NCBI RefSeq assembly: GCF_003150675.1
Contig: NZ_QGGB01000008.1
Location: 1 to 64,000, forward strand
DNA from: Rhodohalobacter mucosus
Lineage (GTDB): Bacteria; Bacteroidota; Rhodothermia; Balneolales; Balneolaceae
Direction: 5' to 3'
Length of the DNA: 64,000 bases
Part shown: piece after piece, positions 37,068-45,189 of the stretch
Position numbering within the stretch: position 1 is the first letter of the stretch
How the letters are laid out: every line of letters begins with the position of its first letter
Position numbers and translations under genes: made by a program
Notes under the pieces: model-generated
Seen by the model: the letters and a program-made list of their open reading frames with translations, nothing else
What the model was told of the DNA's origin: nothing
Databases searched by the model: none

Positions 37068-38207
37068 ATGATTGCAAAATCCATCAAAGGTAAATCACCT
37101 GATGAGATTCAGGTTTCTCTGGAAAAGAGCATGAGCGACGGGTTTTCACCCACTCTGGCGATTGTGTTTTTGTCTGTATCGCAAGACAGACAGGCCGTTT
37201 CCAAACTGCTGGACCAAAAAGGGGTTGCCGTTTTTGGTTCTACCACGAACGGAGAGTTTACCGACGAAACGCCGGAGTCAAAATCAATTGCCATACTGCT
37301 TCTTGATATGAAGCCTGAACAATTCCGTATTTATCATTGTGAGTTTGAGTCAGACAATTATCGGAAATCTGCAGGTAAACTTGCCAGGGAGGCAAAAAAC
37401 GAATTTTCTGAGGTCGGTTTTCTCCTGGCAATCAGTCACGCTGCAACGGACGGTGAACAGGTGCTGCTGGGGCTGCAGGATGTTGCCGGTGAGAATATCA
37501 ATGCATTTGGAGGAGCGGCCGGGGATGATTATCAATTTGAGGAAACGTTTGTTTTTACCAACGGCTGGGAAAGCAATAAAGGAATGGTCTTGATTGCAAT
37601 CGATGAGTCAAAAATAAAGATGAAAGGAATAGCCACATGTGGCTGGAAAGCTGTCGGTACGGAAAAGACCGTAACCAAAAGCGAGGGTAATCACGTATTT
37701 ACTATCGACGGATCTCCTGCACTCGATATTACCACAAAATATGGGGGACTTGAAAATGTCACGCCCGATAATAAAGACTTGCTCATGGAACTTGCTGCCA
37801 ATTTTCCATTGCAATTACAGCGTGAAATGGGTGATCCGGTGATGCGGCCTCCATTGGTAGTTGACTGGGATGATCACTCCTACTACACCAGCGGCACGGT
37901 ACCGCAGGGGTCGAAAATCCGTTTTTCCGTTCCTCCGGACTGGGATGTGATGGAAAAGGTGGTGAAAGGTGTACAAAACCTGAAGAACACAGAAATGCCT
38001 GAAGCTGATGCCCTTGTCGTGTTCAGCTGCGCTGGACGAATACTCTCATTTGGACCCATGATGAATGTCGAAATTGAAGGCATTAAGGAAGTCTGGAATG
38101 TGCCCTTGGCGGGCATGTTTTCAAACGCTGAACTGGGCAGGATGTCGGGCGGAAATCTGGAAATGCATAATCTGACAACCTGCTGCGTGGCATTAATGGA
38201 AAAATAG
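37068..38207 (+). CDS. FIST3: FIST domain sensory protein
   Basis: The 379-residue FIST paralogue shows FSPTLAIVFLSVSQD, FGSTTNGEF, AFGGAAGDD, GWKAVGTEKTVTKSEGNHVFTIDG, FSCAGRILSFGP and AGMFSNAELG, ending NLTTCCVALMEK. It keeps the terminal double cysteine. It is cytoplasmic by lack of signal or membrane helix. The order FIST1-small barrel-FIST2-EthD-FIST3-FIST4 suggests duplication of a sensor unit with different small partners between. Confidence 0.93.
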   Translation: MIAKSIKGKSPDEIQVSLEKSMSDGFSPTLAIVFLSVSQDRQAVSKLLDQKGVAVFGSTTNGEFTDETPESKSIAILLLDMKPEQFRIYHCEFESDNYRKSAGKLAREAKNEFSEVGFLLAISHAATDGEQVLLGLQDVAGENINAFGGAAGDDYQFEETFVFTNGWESNKGMVLIAIDESKIKMKGIATCGWKAVGTEKTVTKSEGNHVFTIDGSPALDITTKYGGLENVTPDNKDLLMELAANFPLQLQREMGDPVMRPPLVVDWDDHSYYTSGTVPQGSKIRFSVPPDWDVMEKVVKGVQNLKNTEMPEADALVVFSCAGRILSFGPMMNVEIEGIKEVWNVPLAGMFSNAELGRMSGGNLEMHNLTTCCVALMEK

Positions 38208-38286
38208 TTGAAAGACCTGCCGAATTTTATAAACATGAAACGGGTAATACGATTCATGGGATCACTACTTAACACCATCGGGTTAT

Positions 38287-39450
38287 ATGAAAGCTAAAAC
38301 CATAAAAGGGGAGTCCACAAAAAACATTCAATCAGCCCTGGATCAAATTATGGCAGACGGCTTCAGGCCTTCTTTAGCCATCGTATTTATGTCCGTTAAA
38401 CAAGACATTGAAGCTGTTTCCGGAATACTAGACGAAAAAAAAATACAGATTTTCGGTGCGACTACGGCGGGTGAATTTATTGATGGTGAAATCGAGGAAG
38501 GCAGTATCGCCATGATGTTAATCGATCTGAATCCGGCTTATTTTAAGCTGGAATTTATTGAAATAGACCAGGAAAATACCGTTGAAGACGCAAGAGAACT
38601 GGGTGTACTTGGGAAAAGTACTTTTCAGAATCCGGCCTTAATAATCGCCACCGGAGGTATATATATTGATGGCGATCACATTATGCACGGCATTACAAAA
38701 GGCTTCGGAGAACCTGTTTCGCCGGTTAAAGGAGAAGCAACCCTGTTTGGAGGTATGGCAGGAGACGATTTAATAGCTGAAAAACCCATTGTTTTTACCA
38801 ATGGGAAAAGTAAAGACAACGCATTGCTGGCTCTTATAATTGACGAAGACAAAGTAGATGTTAGAGGCATAGCCTCCTGTGGATGGAATGCCATTGGCAC
38901 GACGAAAACTGTGACAAAAAGCAAAGGCAATATTGTCTACACCATAGATGATAAACCTGCATTGGACATGCTAATGAAATATCTTGGAGTTGAGGTGAAA
39001 CAAGAAGATGAAAAGGGCATCGTTGCATTTCTTAATTCCTGGTATTATCCCCTGCAATTGGAACGTGACAATGGAGATACCGTGATTCGTGCCACCAGAT
39101 TTGCCAATAATGACGACCGTTCGCTGATTTGTACAGGAAGTGTGCCTCAGGGGTCCAAGATCAAATTTGCGTTTCCTCCGGATTTTGATGCCATAGAAAC
39201 CGTTGTTTCTGAATGTGCCGGTATCAAAGATGATGCAGAACAACAAGCCGATGCATTGATTATGTTCTCATGTGTAAGCAGACATTTATCCTTTGGAGAG
39301 TTAATTAAAGAGGAAATAGAACAGGTACAACATATCTGGGATGCACCTATGGCCGGTTTTTTTACATATGGCGAATATGGAAAATCAAAAATCGGCAACA
39401 ATGAATTTCATAACAACGCCTGCTGCGTGGTAGCGCTAAAAGAGAAGTAA
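38287..39450 (+). CDS. FIST4: FIST domain sensory protein
   Basis: The 387-residue FIST paralogue has FRPSLAIVFMSVKQD, FGATTAGEF, LFGGMAGDD, GWNAIGTTKTVTKSKGNIVYTIDDKPA, FSCVSRHLSFGE and AGFFTYGEYG, ending FHNNACCVVALKEK. Its TAA is followed without any gap by the TTG start of HK8, a kinase lacking its own sensor. The direct abutment is good evidence that FIST4, and probably all four FISTs, feed HK8. That functional link is inferred. Confidence 0.93.
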   Translation: MKAKTIKGESTKNIQSALDQIMADGFRPSLAIVFMSVKQDIEAVSGILDEKKIQIFGATTAGEFIDGEIEEGSIAMMLIDLNPAYFKLEFIEIDQENTVEDARELGVLGKSTFQNPALIIATGGIYIDGDHIMHGITKGFGEPVSPVKGEATLFGGMAGDDLIAEKPIVFTNGKSKDNALLALIIDEDKVDVRGIASCGWNAIGTTKTVTKSKGNIVYTIDDKPALDMLMKYLGVEVKQEDEKGIVAFLNSWYYPLQLERDNGDTVIRATRFANNDDRSLICTGSVPQGSKIKFAFPPDFDAIETVVSECAGIKDDAEQQADALIMFSCVSRHLSFGELIKEEIEQVQHIWDAPMAGFFTYGEYGKSKIGNNEFHNNACCVVALKEK

Positions 39451-40584
39451 TTGAATCCACACCTCAAACATATCATCGAACTTCTGGATAAAACAGAATC
39501 ACTTTCTGACGAACAGAAAGAAGAGATAGTTGGATCATTGAAAAGTGCCGATAAAGAGCTGACGATCCTGGAATTCAAGCTCGACCGCACGGAGAAAGTA
39601 AAGCGAACCACCGCCATTCTTCTGGAAGAGACCATCGAAGAGCTCGAACAAAAGCGAAGAGCGATTGAAGAGGCCATGTCTGAACTCAAAGCCACGCAGG
39701 ATCAGCTGGTGCAACAGGAAAAGCTGGCTTCTCTTGGACAGTTGACGGCCGGCATCGCGCACGAAATCAAAAACCCGCTCAATTTTGTGAATAATTTTTC
39801 GGATGTGAGTATTGAGCTCATTGAGGAAGCGAGGGAGGAGCTGGTTGAGGAAGTGAAAAGGCAGACGTCAGACGTGAGACGTGAGACGGGAAAGTCCCCC
39901 TTCGAAGGGGGAAGTGAGCAGGGGGAGGAAGAGGAGTCAACCGGTGACCAAAATCTCTCCACTATCCTCGAAATCCTCGACGACGTCAAACTTAATCTGA
40001 AAAAAATCCACGAGCACGGGACCCGCGCCGATTCCATCGTGAAATCCATGTTGCAGCACTCCCGCGGCGGGGATGGCAAGCCGGAGCCGACCGACCTCAA
40101 TGCCCTGCTAAAAGAGTACGTCAATCTCGCCTTCCACGGTATGCGTGCCGGCTCCGAGCCAATTAATGTAGATATTGTTCTTAATCTGGACGAATCCATC
40201 GATGAGGTCCCGCTGATTGCCGAAGACTTCAGCCGGGTCATTTTGAACCTGTGTAATAATGCATTTGATGCGATGAGGGAGAAAGAGAAGCAGTCAGCCG
40301 GCAGCGCTCAGCCGTCAGACACGTACACCCCTAAACTCACTATACAAACCCAAAAATCCGGCAGCTCCGTAACCATCGAAATCGAAGACAACGGCCCTGG
40401 GATTCCCCTCGAAATTAAAGACAAAATTCTTCAGCCGTTTTTCACCACTAAGAAGGGTAAGGAGGGAACCGGGCTGGGGCTTTCAATTACAAATGATATC
40501 ATAAATGCCCATGGCGGGTCCCTCCAAATTCTTTCGGAAAGAGATCAGTTCACAAAATTTATTATTACATTAATACTTAAATAA
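39451..40584 (+). CDS. HK8: sensorless soluble histidine kinase
   Basis: The 377-residue product is a short coiled coil (about 1-85, KSADKELTILEFKLDRTEKVKRTT..), DHp with IAHEIKNPLNF (His104) and HATPase (CNNAFDA, DNGPGIP, TGLGLSI). It has no sensor domain or membrane helix. The start is TTG directly after the FIST4 stop; no ATG lies earlier in the frame, and the next ATG would remove the coiled coil. The stop overlaps the receiver ATG by one base (TAATG). The layout FIST4-HK8-receiver suggests that a separate FIST protein supplies the input. The DHp loop has repeat-like DNA (39862-39927). Confidence 0.93.
   Translation: MNPHLKHIIELLDKTESLSDEQKEEIVGSLKSADKELTILEFKLDRTEKVKRTTAILLEETIEELEQKRRAIEEAMSELKATQDQLVQQEKLASLGQLTAGIAHEIKNPLNFVNNFSDVSIELIEEAREELVEEVKRQTSDVRRETGKSPFEGGSEQGEEEESTGDQNLSTILEILDDVKLNLKKIHEHGTRADSIVKSMLQHSRGGDGKPEPTDLNALLKEYVNLAFHGMRAGSEPINVDIVLNLDESIDEVPLIAEDFSRVILNLCNNAFDAMREKEKQSAGSAQPSDTYTPKLTIQTQKSGSSVTIEIEDNGPGIPLEIKDKILQPFFTTKKGKEGTGLGLSITNDIINAHGGSLQILSERDQFTKFIITLILK
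39862..39927. repeat. Repeat H and C-like palindrome inside HK8 DHp loop
   Basis: CAGACGTCAGACGTGAGACG units (39862-39889) are followed by CCCCCTTCGAAGGGGG and a second AGGGGGAGG arm (39894-39927). They are in frame as RQTSDVRRETGKSPFEGGS. The GACGT-rich part resembles the intergenic repeat at 45074-45109 on the opposite strand. Confidence 0.6.
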
Positions 40585-40595
40585 TGGGAAAAACT

Positions 40596-40973
40596 ATGAA
40601 ATTCTTGGTTGTGGACGATGAGCAGGATGTGGAGATGCTGTTCAGACAAAAATTCCGTAAAGAAATACGAAAGGGGCTGGTAGAGATTGAATTTGCATTT
40701 TCGGGGGATGAGGCCATTGAAATTCTAAAGAGCAACGATCCGCCTGAGGTAGTCTATATTTTTTCCGATATCAACATGCCGGGAATGTCAGGACTTGAAC
40801 TGCTTGAAAAAGTAACCGAAGAGTTTCCCAATATTAAAGTGAGTATGATCTCTGCCTACGGAGATCAGGACAACTACAACAGAGCAATAGAGTCCGGGGC
40901 CAAAGCATTTTTTACCAAGCCAATCGACTTTAATTCCCTGAAGGAAGAAGTATACCAGCACATCGATGAATAA
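40596..40973 (+). CDS. Single-domain response regulator (REC) paired with HK8
   Basis: A CheY-like receiver of 125 residues from ATG at 40596 (MKFLVVDDEQDVEMLF), or 129 from the upstream ATG at 40584, which overlaps the HK8 stop. I prefer 40596 because it aligns with the start of the receiver at 9606. Phospho-acceptor Asp58 lies in FSDINMPGMSG, and the conserved Lys in FFTKPIDF. It is strongly similar along its full length to the 9606 receiver, so the two probably accept phosphate from the same kinases. There is no output domain. The receiver-PP2C gene follows after 24 bases. Confidence 0.93.
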   Translation: MKFLVVDDEQDVEMLFRQKFRKEIRKGLVEIEFAFSGDEAIEILKSNDPPEVVYIFSDINMPGMSGLELLEKVTEEFPNIKVSMISAYGDQDNYNRAIESGAKAFFTKPIDFNSLKEEVYQHIDE

Positions 40974-40997
40974 TACCTCTTGTTAAACAAAGCAACC

Positions 40998-42194
40998 ATG
41001 AGACAACACAAAATTCTAGTAGTAGACGATGAGCCGGATCTGCAAATGCTGATGCTCCAAAAATTCAGGTCCAAGGTTCGCTCCCAGGAGTATGAATTCT
41101 TTTTTGCGGAAGACGGCCGTGAAGCACTGAACAAGCTGGAAGAAAATCCGGACCTGAACCTGATTCTTAGCGACATCAATATGCCCAAGATGGACGGGCT
41201 CACGTTGCTCACCGAGCTTCAGCAACTCGAACGATTCGACATTAAAACCGTTATGGTGTCGGCTTACGGTGATATGGAGAATATTCGAACAGCCATGAAC
41301 CGCGGAGCCTACGATTTTGTAACCAAGCCTATCGATTTTACGGATCTTGAAAAGACCATCGAAAAAACACTTCGGGAGGTGAACCAGTACCTTAAGGCAA
41401 AAGAGATGGAGGAACAGCTCGAATCCCTGAATTATGACCTGGACATGGCTGCCAGAATTCAGCAGAAACTACTTCATCAGGATTTTCCCGTTTTCCCCGC
41501 TGACAGCCGGTTCAATATATTTGCAAACATGATTGCCGCTAAACACGTTGGCGGTGACTTTTATGACTTTTTCAAATTTGACGATGATCATCTCTCCTTC
41601 TTTATCGGCGACGTGGCCGGAAAAGGGATGCCCGCAGCCATCTACATGGCTGTATGCCGAACCATGCTGAAAGCGATCGGATCGGAAGTGAAAGACCCGG
41701 CCGAGTGTATTACCAAGGTGAATAATATGCTCATCCCCGAAAGCGATATTTCCACTTTTGTGACCGTTTTTTACGGACTTCTGAATATTAAAACCGGAAA
41801 ACTGTCCTACTGCAACGGCGGCCATAACCTGCCCTATATCCTCCGCTCGGATGGAACCGTAGATGAGCTTAATAATGTTGGCGGACTGCTTTTGGGCAAA
41901 TTTGAGGATGCCCCCTACGATCAGGACAGCATTGATCTTCATCCGGGAGATAGCATTGTCACCTTTACGGACGGTGTAACCGAAGCGGAGAATGAAAATC
42001 AGGAGTATTACGACGAGGAACGGCTAATCAGGTACCTGGAAAACAAATCTTCCAAAAACCTTGGATCGCTTGTCAAAGGCCTGTTCCTTGAGGTAATGAA
42101 ATTCTCCGGGACAGCTATACAGTCAGACGATATTACCGTCTTATCTGTTCAGTACCAGGGTACGGAAGCGGCTGAAGAAGAAAAAGAAGACTGA
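40998..42194 (+). CDS. Receiver-PP2C (SpoIIE-type) phosphatase, RsbU-like output
   Basis: The 398-residue product starts at ATG 40998 (MRQHKILVVDDEPD); an in-frame TTG at 40980 is less likely. The receiver domain (1-125) has Asp59 in LSDINMPKMDG and TKPIDF. A linker helix with AARIQQKLL leads to the SpoIIE/PP2C domain (about 165-390), with metal-binding motifs GGDFYDFF, GDVAGKGMPAA, YCNGGHNLP and FTDGVTEAEN and a late SDDITVL. Such proteins dephosphorylate STAS-domain antagonists when the receiver is phosphorylated. A STAS gene lies 13 bases away, convergent, which makes it the likely substrate. This looks like the effector end of the kinase network. Confidence 0.94.
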   Translation: MRQHKILVVDDEPDLQMLMLQKFRSKVRSQEYEFFFAEDGREALNKLEENPDLNLILSDINMPKMDGLTLLTELQQLERFDIKTVMVSAYGDMENIRTAMNRGAYDFVTKPIDFTDLEKTIEKTLREVNQYLKAKEMEEQLESLNYDLDMAARIQQKLLHQDFPVFPADSRFNIFANMIAAKHVGGDFYDFFKFDDDHLSFFIGDVAGKGMPAAIYMAVCRTMLKAIGSEVKDPAECITKVNNMLIPESDISTFVTVFYGLLNIKTGKLSYCNGGHNLPYILRSDGTVDELNNVGGLLLGKFEDAPYDQDSIDLHPGDSIVTFTDGVTEAENENQEYYDEERLIRYLENKSSKNLGSLVKGLFLEVMKFSGTAIQSDDITVLSVQYQGTEAAEEEKED

Positions 42195-42207
42195 TTCGAA
42201 ACCCGGA

Positions 42208-42549
42208 TTAGTCCTGATACGCAGCAACGGCCTCGTCAACATTTTTGTAATGATCAAACACCGTGATCAGCTTGGTAACCATCAGCAGGCTCTCAATCCG
42301 GTCTGATGCTCCGCAGATTTTCAGGTCACCGCCCGCTTTTCTCAGGGTAGTCAGAGAAGTTATCAGAACGCCAAGCCCAGATGAATTCATAAACTTTACC
42401 TTGCTAAGATCTCCCACTACGTTGGTCTTGTCTTTCTCAATCAGGCTTTTTATTTCATCGTGAAAAGCCGTTGCAGCCGGCCCTCCCATCACATTCCCTT
42501 TAAGTGTAAGAATTACTGTATTATACCTTTCAGAAACCGAATATTTCAT
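42208..42549 (-). CDS. STAS-domain anti-sigma factor antagonist
   Basis: The 113-residue product is a single STAS domain of the SpoIIAA/RsbV type: VILTLKGNVMGGPAATAFHDEI, then VVGDLSKVKFMNSSGLGVLI with phosphorylatable Ser57, and ALRKAGG-like DLKICGASDRIESLL. Members are phosphorylated by an RsbW-type kinase and reactivated by PP2C phosphatases such as the neighbouring one. Neither the RsbW-type kinase nor a sigma factor lies in the window. It is convergent with the phosphatase gene, so it has its own promoter and can be expressed separately. Confidence 0.93.
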   Translation of the reverse strand: MKYSVSERYNTVILTLKGNVMGGPAATAFHDEIKSLIEKDKTNVVGDLSKVKFMNSSGLGVLITSLTTLRKAGGDLKICGASDRIESLLMVTKLITVFDHYKNVDEAVAAYQD

Positions 42550-42699
42550 GATGTACCCCTGTAAACCTTGGTGTTATGATTTTTTGAACCACATGAATCG
42601 TGCCTGAACTAAATAACAAAATATTTTTTCATATGCTCCTATAAATTCTTCCTTACTGAAAAATCCGCACCCTTTCCGAACTCATCAGACACCATCCCT

Positions 42700-43518
42700 T
42701 TGTTTCATCAGCTCTATATCAAATCCAGTATCCATGTCGCTTTGGCTGTTACTGCTTTTACAGTGATTACGATGCTGGAATTTAACCTCCCCATATCTGC
42801 AGCACTGCTCTTTTTTATCTTTTTTTGTACCGTTGTAGCATACAACGGGATCAAATACCTGTACATTCTCAAAAATCTCACCCGCCCGTTCAGCACCGGC
42901 ATGGTTTCCATTGGAGCCATTTCGCTTTTTTCACTTTTAGGTGCCGCCGTTTCAGCACGTTTTATCAATCCAGTGGCCCTGGCAGCATCAGTCATCCCCG
43001 GGTTTCTTTCAGTATCCTATGCCCTGCCGCTCCACCGCAGGCTTAAAGGACTTCGCCAGGTTTATGGGCTTAAAATTTTTGTGATCGGCCTGGTTTGGGC
43101 TTTTGTTACGGTTCTGCTTCCCTTTGCGCAAACACACGGATCTGCATTTCCGGATCCCGAAATCCTTGCTGCGTTTCTGCAGCGACTCCTGTTTGTTATT
43201 GCGCTGACTATTCCGTTTGATATTCGCGATAGAGCCAGTGATCCCGAGTCTCTTGGCACGATTCCCATGATCTTCGGCAACCGTAACGCTATCCTTTTAG
43301 GCAGTTCCCTTCTGTTTGTATCACTATTGATAGAACTGCTTTTTCGGGAAAACCCGTTACCCGAAGTGATGCTGCACACGCTGATAATTTTATTGACGGG
43401 TGGACTACTCTGGAAATCAATTCACCGCCATACGGATAATCTTGCCTCGTTCTGGGTCGAGGGCATTCCCATACTATGGGTTCTATTGTTTCTCTTGCTT
43501 CGTTTTCTCAATCCGTAA
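42700..43518 (+). CDS. UbiA-like polytopic membrane protein
   Basis: The 272-residue product has about eight or nine hydrophobic helices. The segment IALTIPFDIRDRASDPESLGTIPMIFGNRNA has the D-x-x-D layout of the second Asp-rich motif of UbiA-type prenyltransferases, and NGIKYLYIL sits near where the first motif would be but lacks the usual NDxxDxxxD. It is therefore a divergent UbiA-superfamily member; catalytic activity is uncertain. The ORF opens with TTG; no upstream ATG is in frame, and an ATG at residue 25 would cut the first helix. It stands alone, with a 164-base gap on its right. Confidence 0.75.
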   Translation: MFHQLYIKSSIHVALAVTAFTVITMLEFNLPISAALLFFIFFCTVVAYNGIKYLYILKNLTRPFSTGMVSIGAISLFSLLGAAVSARFINPVALAASVIPGFLSVSYALPLHRRLKGLRQVYGLKIFVIGLVWAFVTVLLPFAQTHGSAFPDPEILAAFLQRLLFVIALTIPFDIRDRASDPESLGTIPMIFGNRNAILLGSSLLFVSLLIELLFRENPLPEVMLHTLIILLTGGLLWKSIHRHTDNLASFWVEGIPILWVLLFLLLRFLNP

Positions 43519-43682
43519 TTTCAGAAATGATCGGATTGGGAATCTCAATGATGAGATTTTTGGTGCCGGTAATCAATAAGTTATTAGACTCACATCTTTA
43601 TAAATGCATGACAGCCGGTTTCAAAAGTTCTGCAATTTTGCTTTAATTGAATTCAAATACAGAACCTTTTTAAAGAACTGTT

Positions 43683-44336
43683 ATGCGGAAAAAAATTCTG
43701 ACCTACGATAATGATGAAATACGGGTTACCTACGACATCAAACGCTGCATCCATGCCGCGGAATGCGTGAAAGGACTGCCAACGGTTTTTGATCCGGATA
43801 AAAAACCGTGGATACAGCCGGAACATGAATCGGCGGAAAAAATCGCGAACGTAATTGAACGGTGTCCGACCGGTGCGCTTCACTATGAGATGAAGAAATC
43901 AGACCAAAGCGAAAAACCGTCATCCAAAAACAGGATCCGGCTGAATGCAGACGGACCGGTCTACTTTTTCGGTGATATTGAAGTACAGGATCATGATGGA
44001 AATGTAGTGCTCGAAGACACCCGCTTTGCCCTTTGCCGCTGCGGAGGCTCCGCCAATAAGCCTGCCTGCGACAATTCCCACAAGAAACTGGACTGGAAAG
44101 CAGATGCCGGTGCAGATAAATCAAAAATGCCCGAAGCTGAAAGTGATCAGCACGAAAGGCTCCTGGTAAAGCTGATGAAAAACGGACCCGCTATTCTAGG
44201 GGGTACTTATACGATGGAATCTAGTGAAATCGGGGAAGTAACATCCGATAGGGGCGTGGCACTTTGCCGCTGCGGGGCTTCATCAACCAAACCGTTTTGT
44301 GACGGATCGCATAAAGACGTAGGATTTGAAGGATAA
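43683..44336 (+). CDS. Iron-sulfur protein: Fer4_19 domain plus two CDGSH domains
   Basis: The 217-residue product combines three iron-sulfur modules. Residues 10-70 match the Fer4_19 mono-cluster type (RCIHAAECVKGLPTVF ... ERCPTGALHYE). Residues ~118-138 and ~197-213 are CDGSH-type: CRCGGSANKPACDNSH and CRCGASSTKPFCDGSH. In the first, DGSH is changed to DNSH, with the Cys3-His ligands kept. CDGSH proteins carry redox-active 2Fe-2S clusters, used in electron transfer or cluster handling. There is no signal peptide, so it is cytoplasmic. It stands between unrelated single genes. Confidence 0.92.
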   Translation: MRKKILTYDNDEIRVTYDIKRCIHAAECVKGLPTVFDPDKKPWIQPEHESAEKIANVIERCPTGALHYEMKKSDQSEKPSSKNRIRLNADGPVYFFGDIEVQDHDGNVVLEDTRFALCRCGGSANKPACDNSHKKLDWKADAGADKSKMPEAESDQHERLLVKLMKNGPAILGGTYTMESSEIGEVTSDRGVALCRCGASSTKPFCDGSHKDVGFEG

Positions 44337-44430
44337 GTCCATCGTATAACCGCATAGAGTAATGAGATGTTTAAGCCTTATGCATTGTTAGCATCAGCTC
44401 ATATGCACACAACATGATCAAGGGTTCAAA

Positions 44431-44820
44431 GTGAAAGCTAAAACTCAACTACTTACCGGAGCAGTATTGATGGCGCTGGCTGTTGGGTTTGGTGCATTTG
44501 GTGCACATGTGGTTGAAGGGATTTTAACGCCCGAACGTTTTGACGTTTATCAAACCGCTGTTCAGTATCACTTTTATCATGCACTGGGGCTGCTACTCAT
44601 CGGGGCCGTCTCACTCTATATCGGAGAATCAACATGGTTCTCAAGAAGCGGCTACTGCCTTCTGGCCGGAGTTTGCATCTTTTCCGGCACCCTCTACATG
44701 TTGACACTCACCGATACCGGTTGGCTGGGAGCCATTACACCCATTGGCGGAGTGGCATTTATACTGGGATGGGTTTTCTTTGCAATCGGTGTTGCCGCGG
44801 AGGCACGGAATCAAGTGTGA
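44431..44820 (+). CDS. DUF423 family small membrane protein
   Basis: The 129-residue product has four hydrophobic helices and the DUF423 signature GAFGAHVVEG...ERFDVYQTAVQYHFYHALGLL near the start. The family is widespread, small and of unknown function. Translation starts at GTG 44431 (MKAKTQLLTGAVLMALAVGFGAFGAH). Repeat DNA follows directly. Confidence 0.92.
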   Translation: MKAKTQLLTGAVLMALAVGFGAFGAHVVEGILTPERFDVYQTAVQYHFYHALGLLLIGAVSLYIGESTWFSRSGYCLLAGVCIFSGTLYMLTLTDTGWLGAITPIGGVAFILGWVFFAIGVAAEARNQV

Positions 44821-45189
44821 TAAGGAAAACTGACGGCAGACGGAGGACCGAAGACCGGGGAGCAGCCCCCTTTTACAACTCCACTGGGCTCTTGATTAAG
44901 GCAGGGGCCTTCTGCCTGTTCGCTAAGCTTCGGCAAACTCACAATGATTTCACTCTGGCACCACACTGCGCTCTCAGCGCATCCACCGCGCCCCCTGCGG
45001 TTATACCTGGTCGATATGTAGTTAGGGAAAAGCTGACGGCAGGCGGAGGATCGTGTCAATCACATCAAAATTCCGACGTCAGCCGTCTGACATTTGACGT
45101 TTAACGTCTTCCCCTTGCCTCCAGGGATTAATTGGACAAATCTTCCCAATTTGAGTTAATTGAAAGAAAAATGTCAAATCACCTGAATC
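44821..45189. repeat. Repeat-filled intergenic region (repeats D and H types)
   Basis: This 369-base gap has no gene but several pieces of the families that occur inside the kinases: a D-type unit (GACGGAGGACCGAAGACCGG at 44838-44857), an AAAGCTGACGGCAGGCGGAGG unit near 45030 similar to an AAAACTGACGGCAGACGGAGG unit at 44826, and an H-type stretch (45074-45109, GACGTCAGCC ... TTTGACGTTTAACGTC). It shows that these repeats are not confined to kinase genes. Confidence 0.6.
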
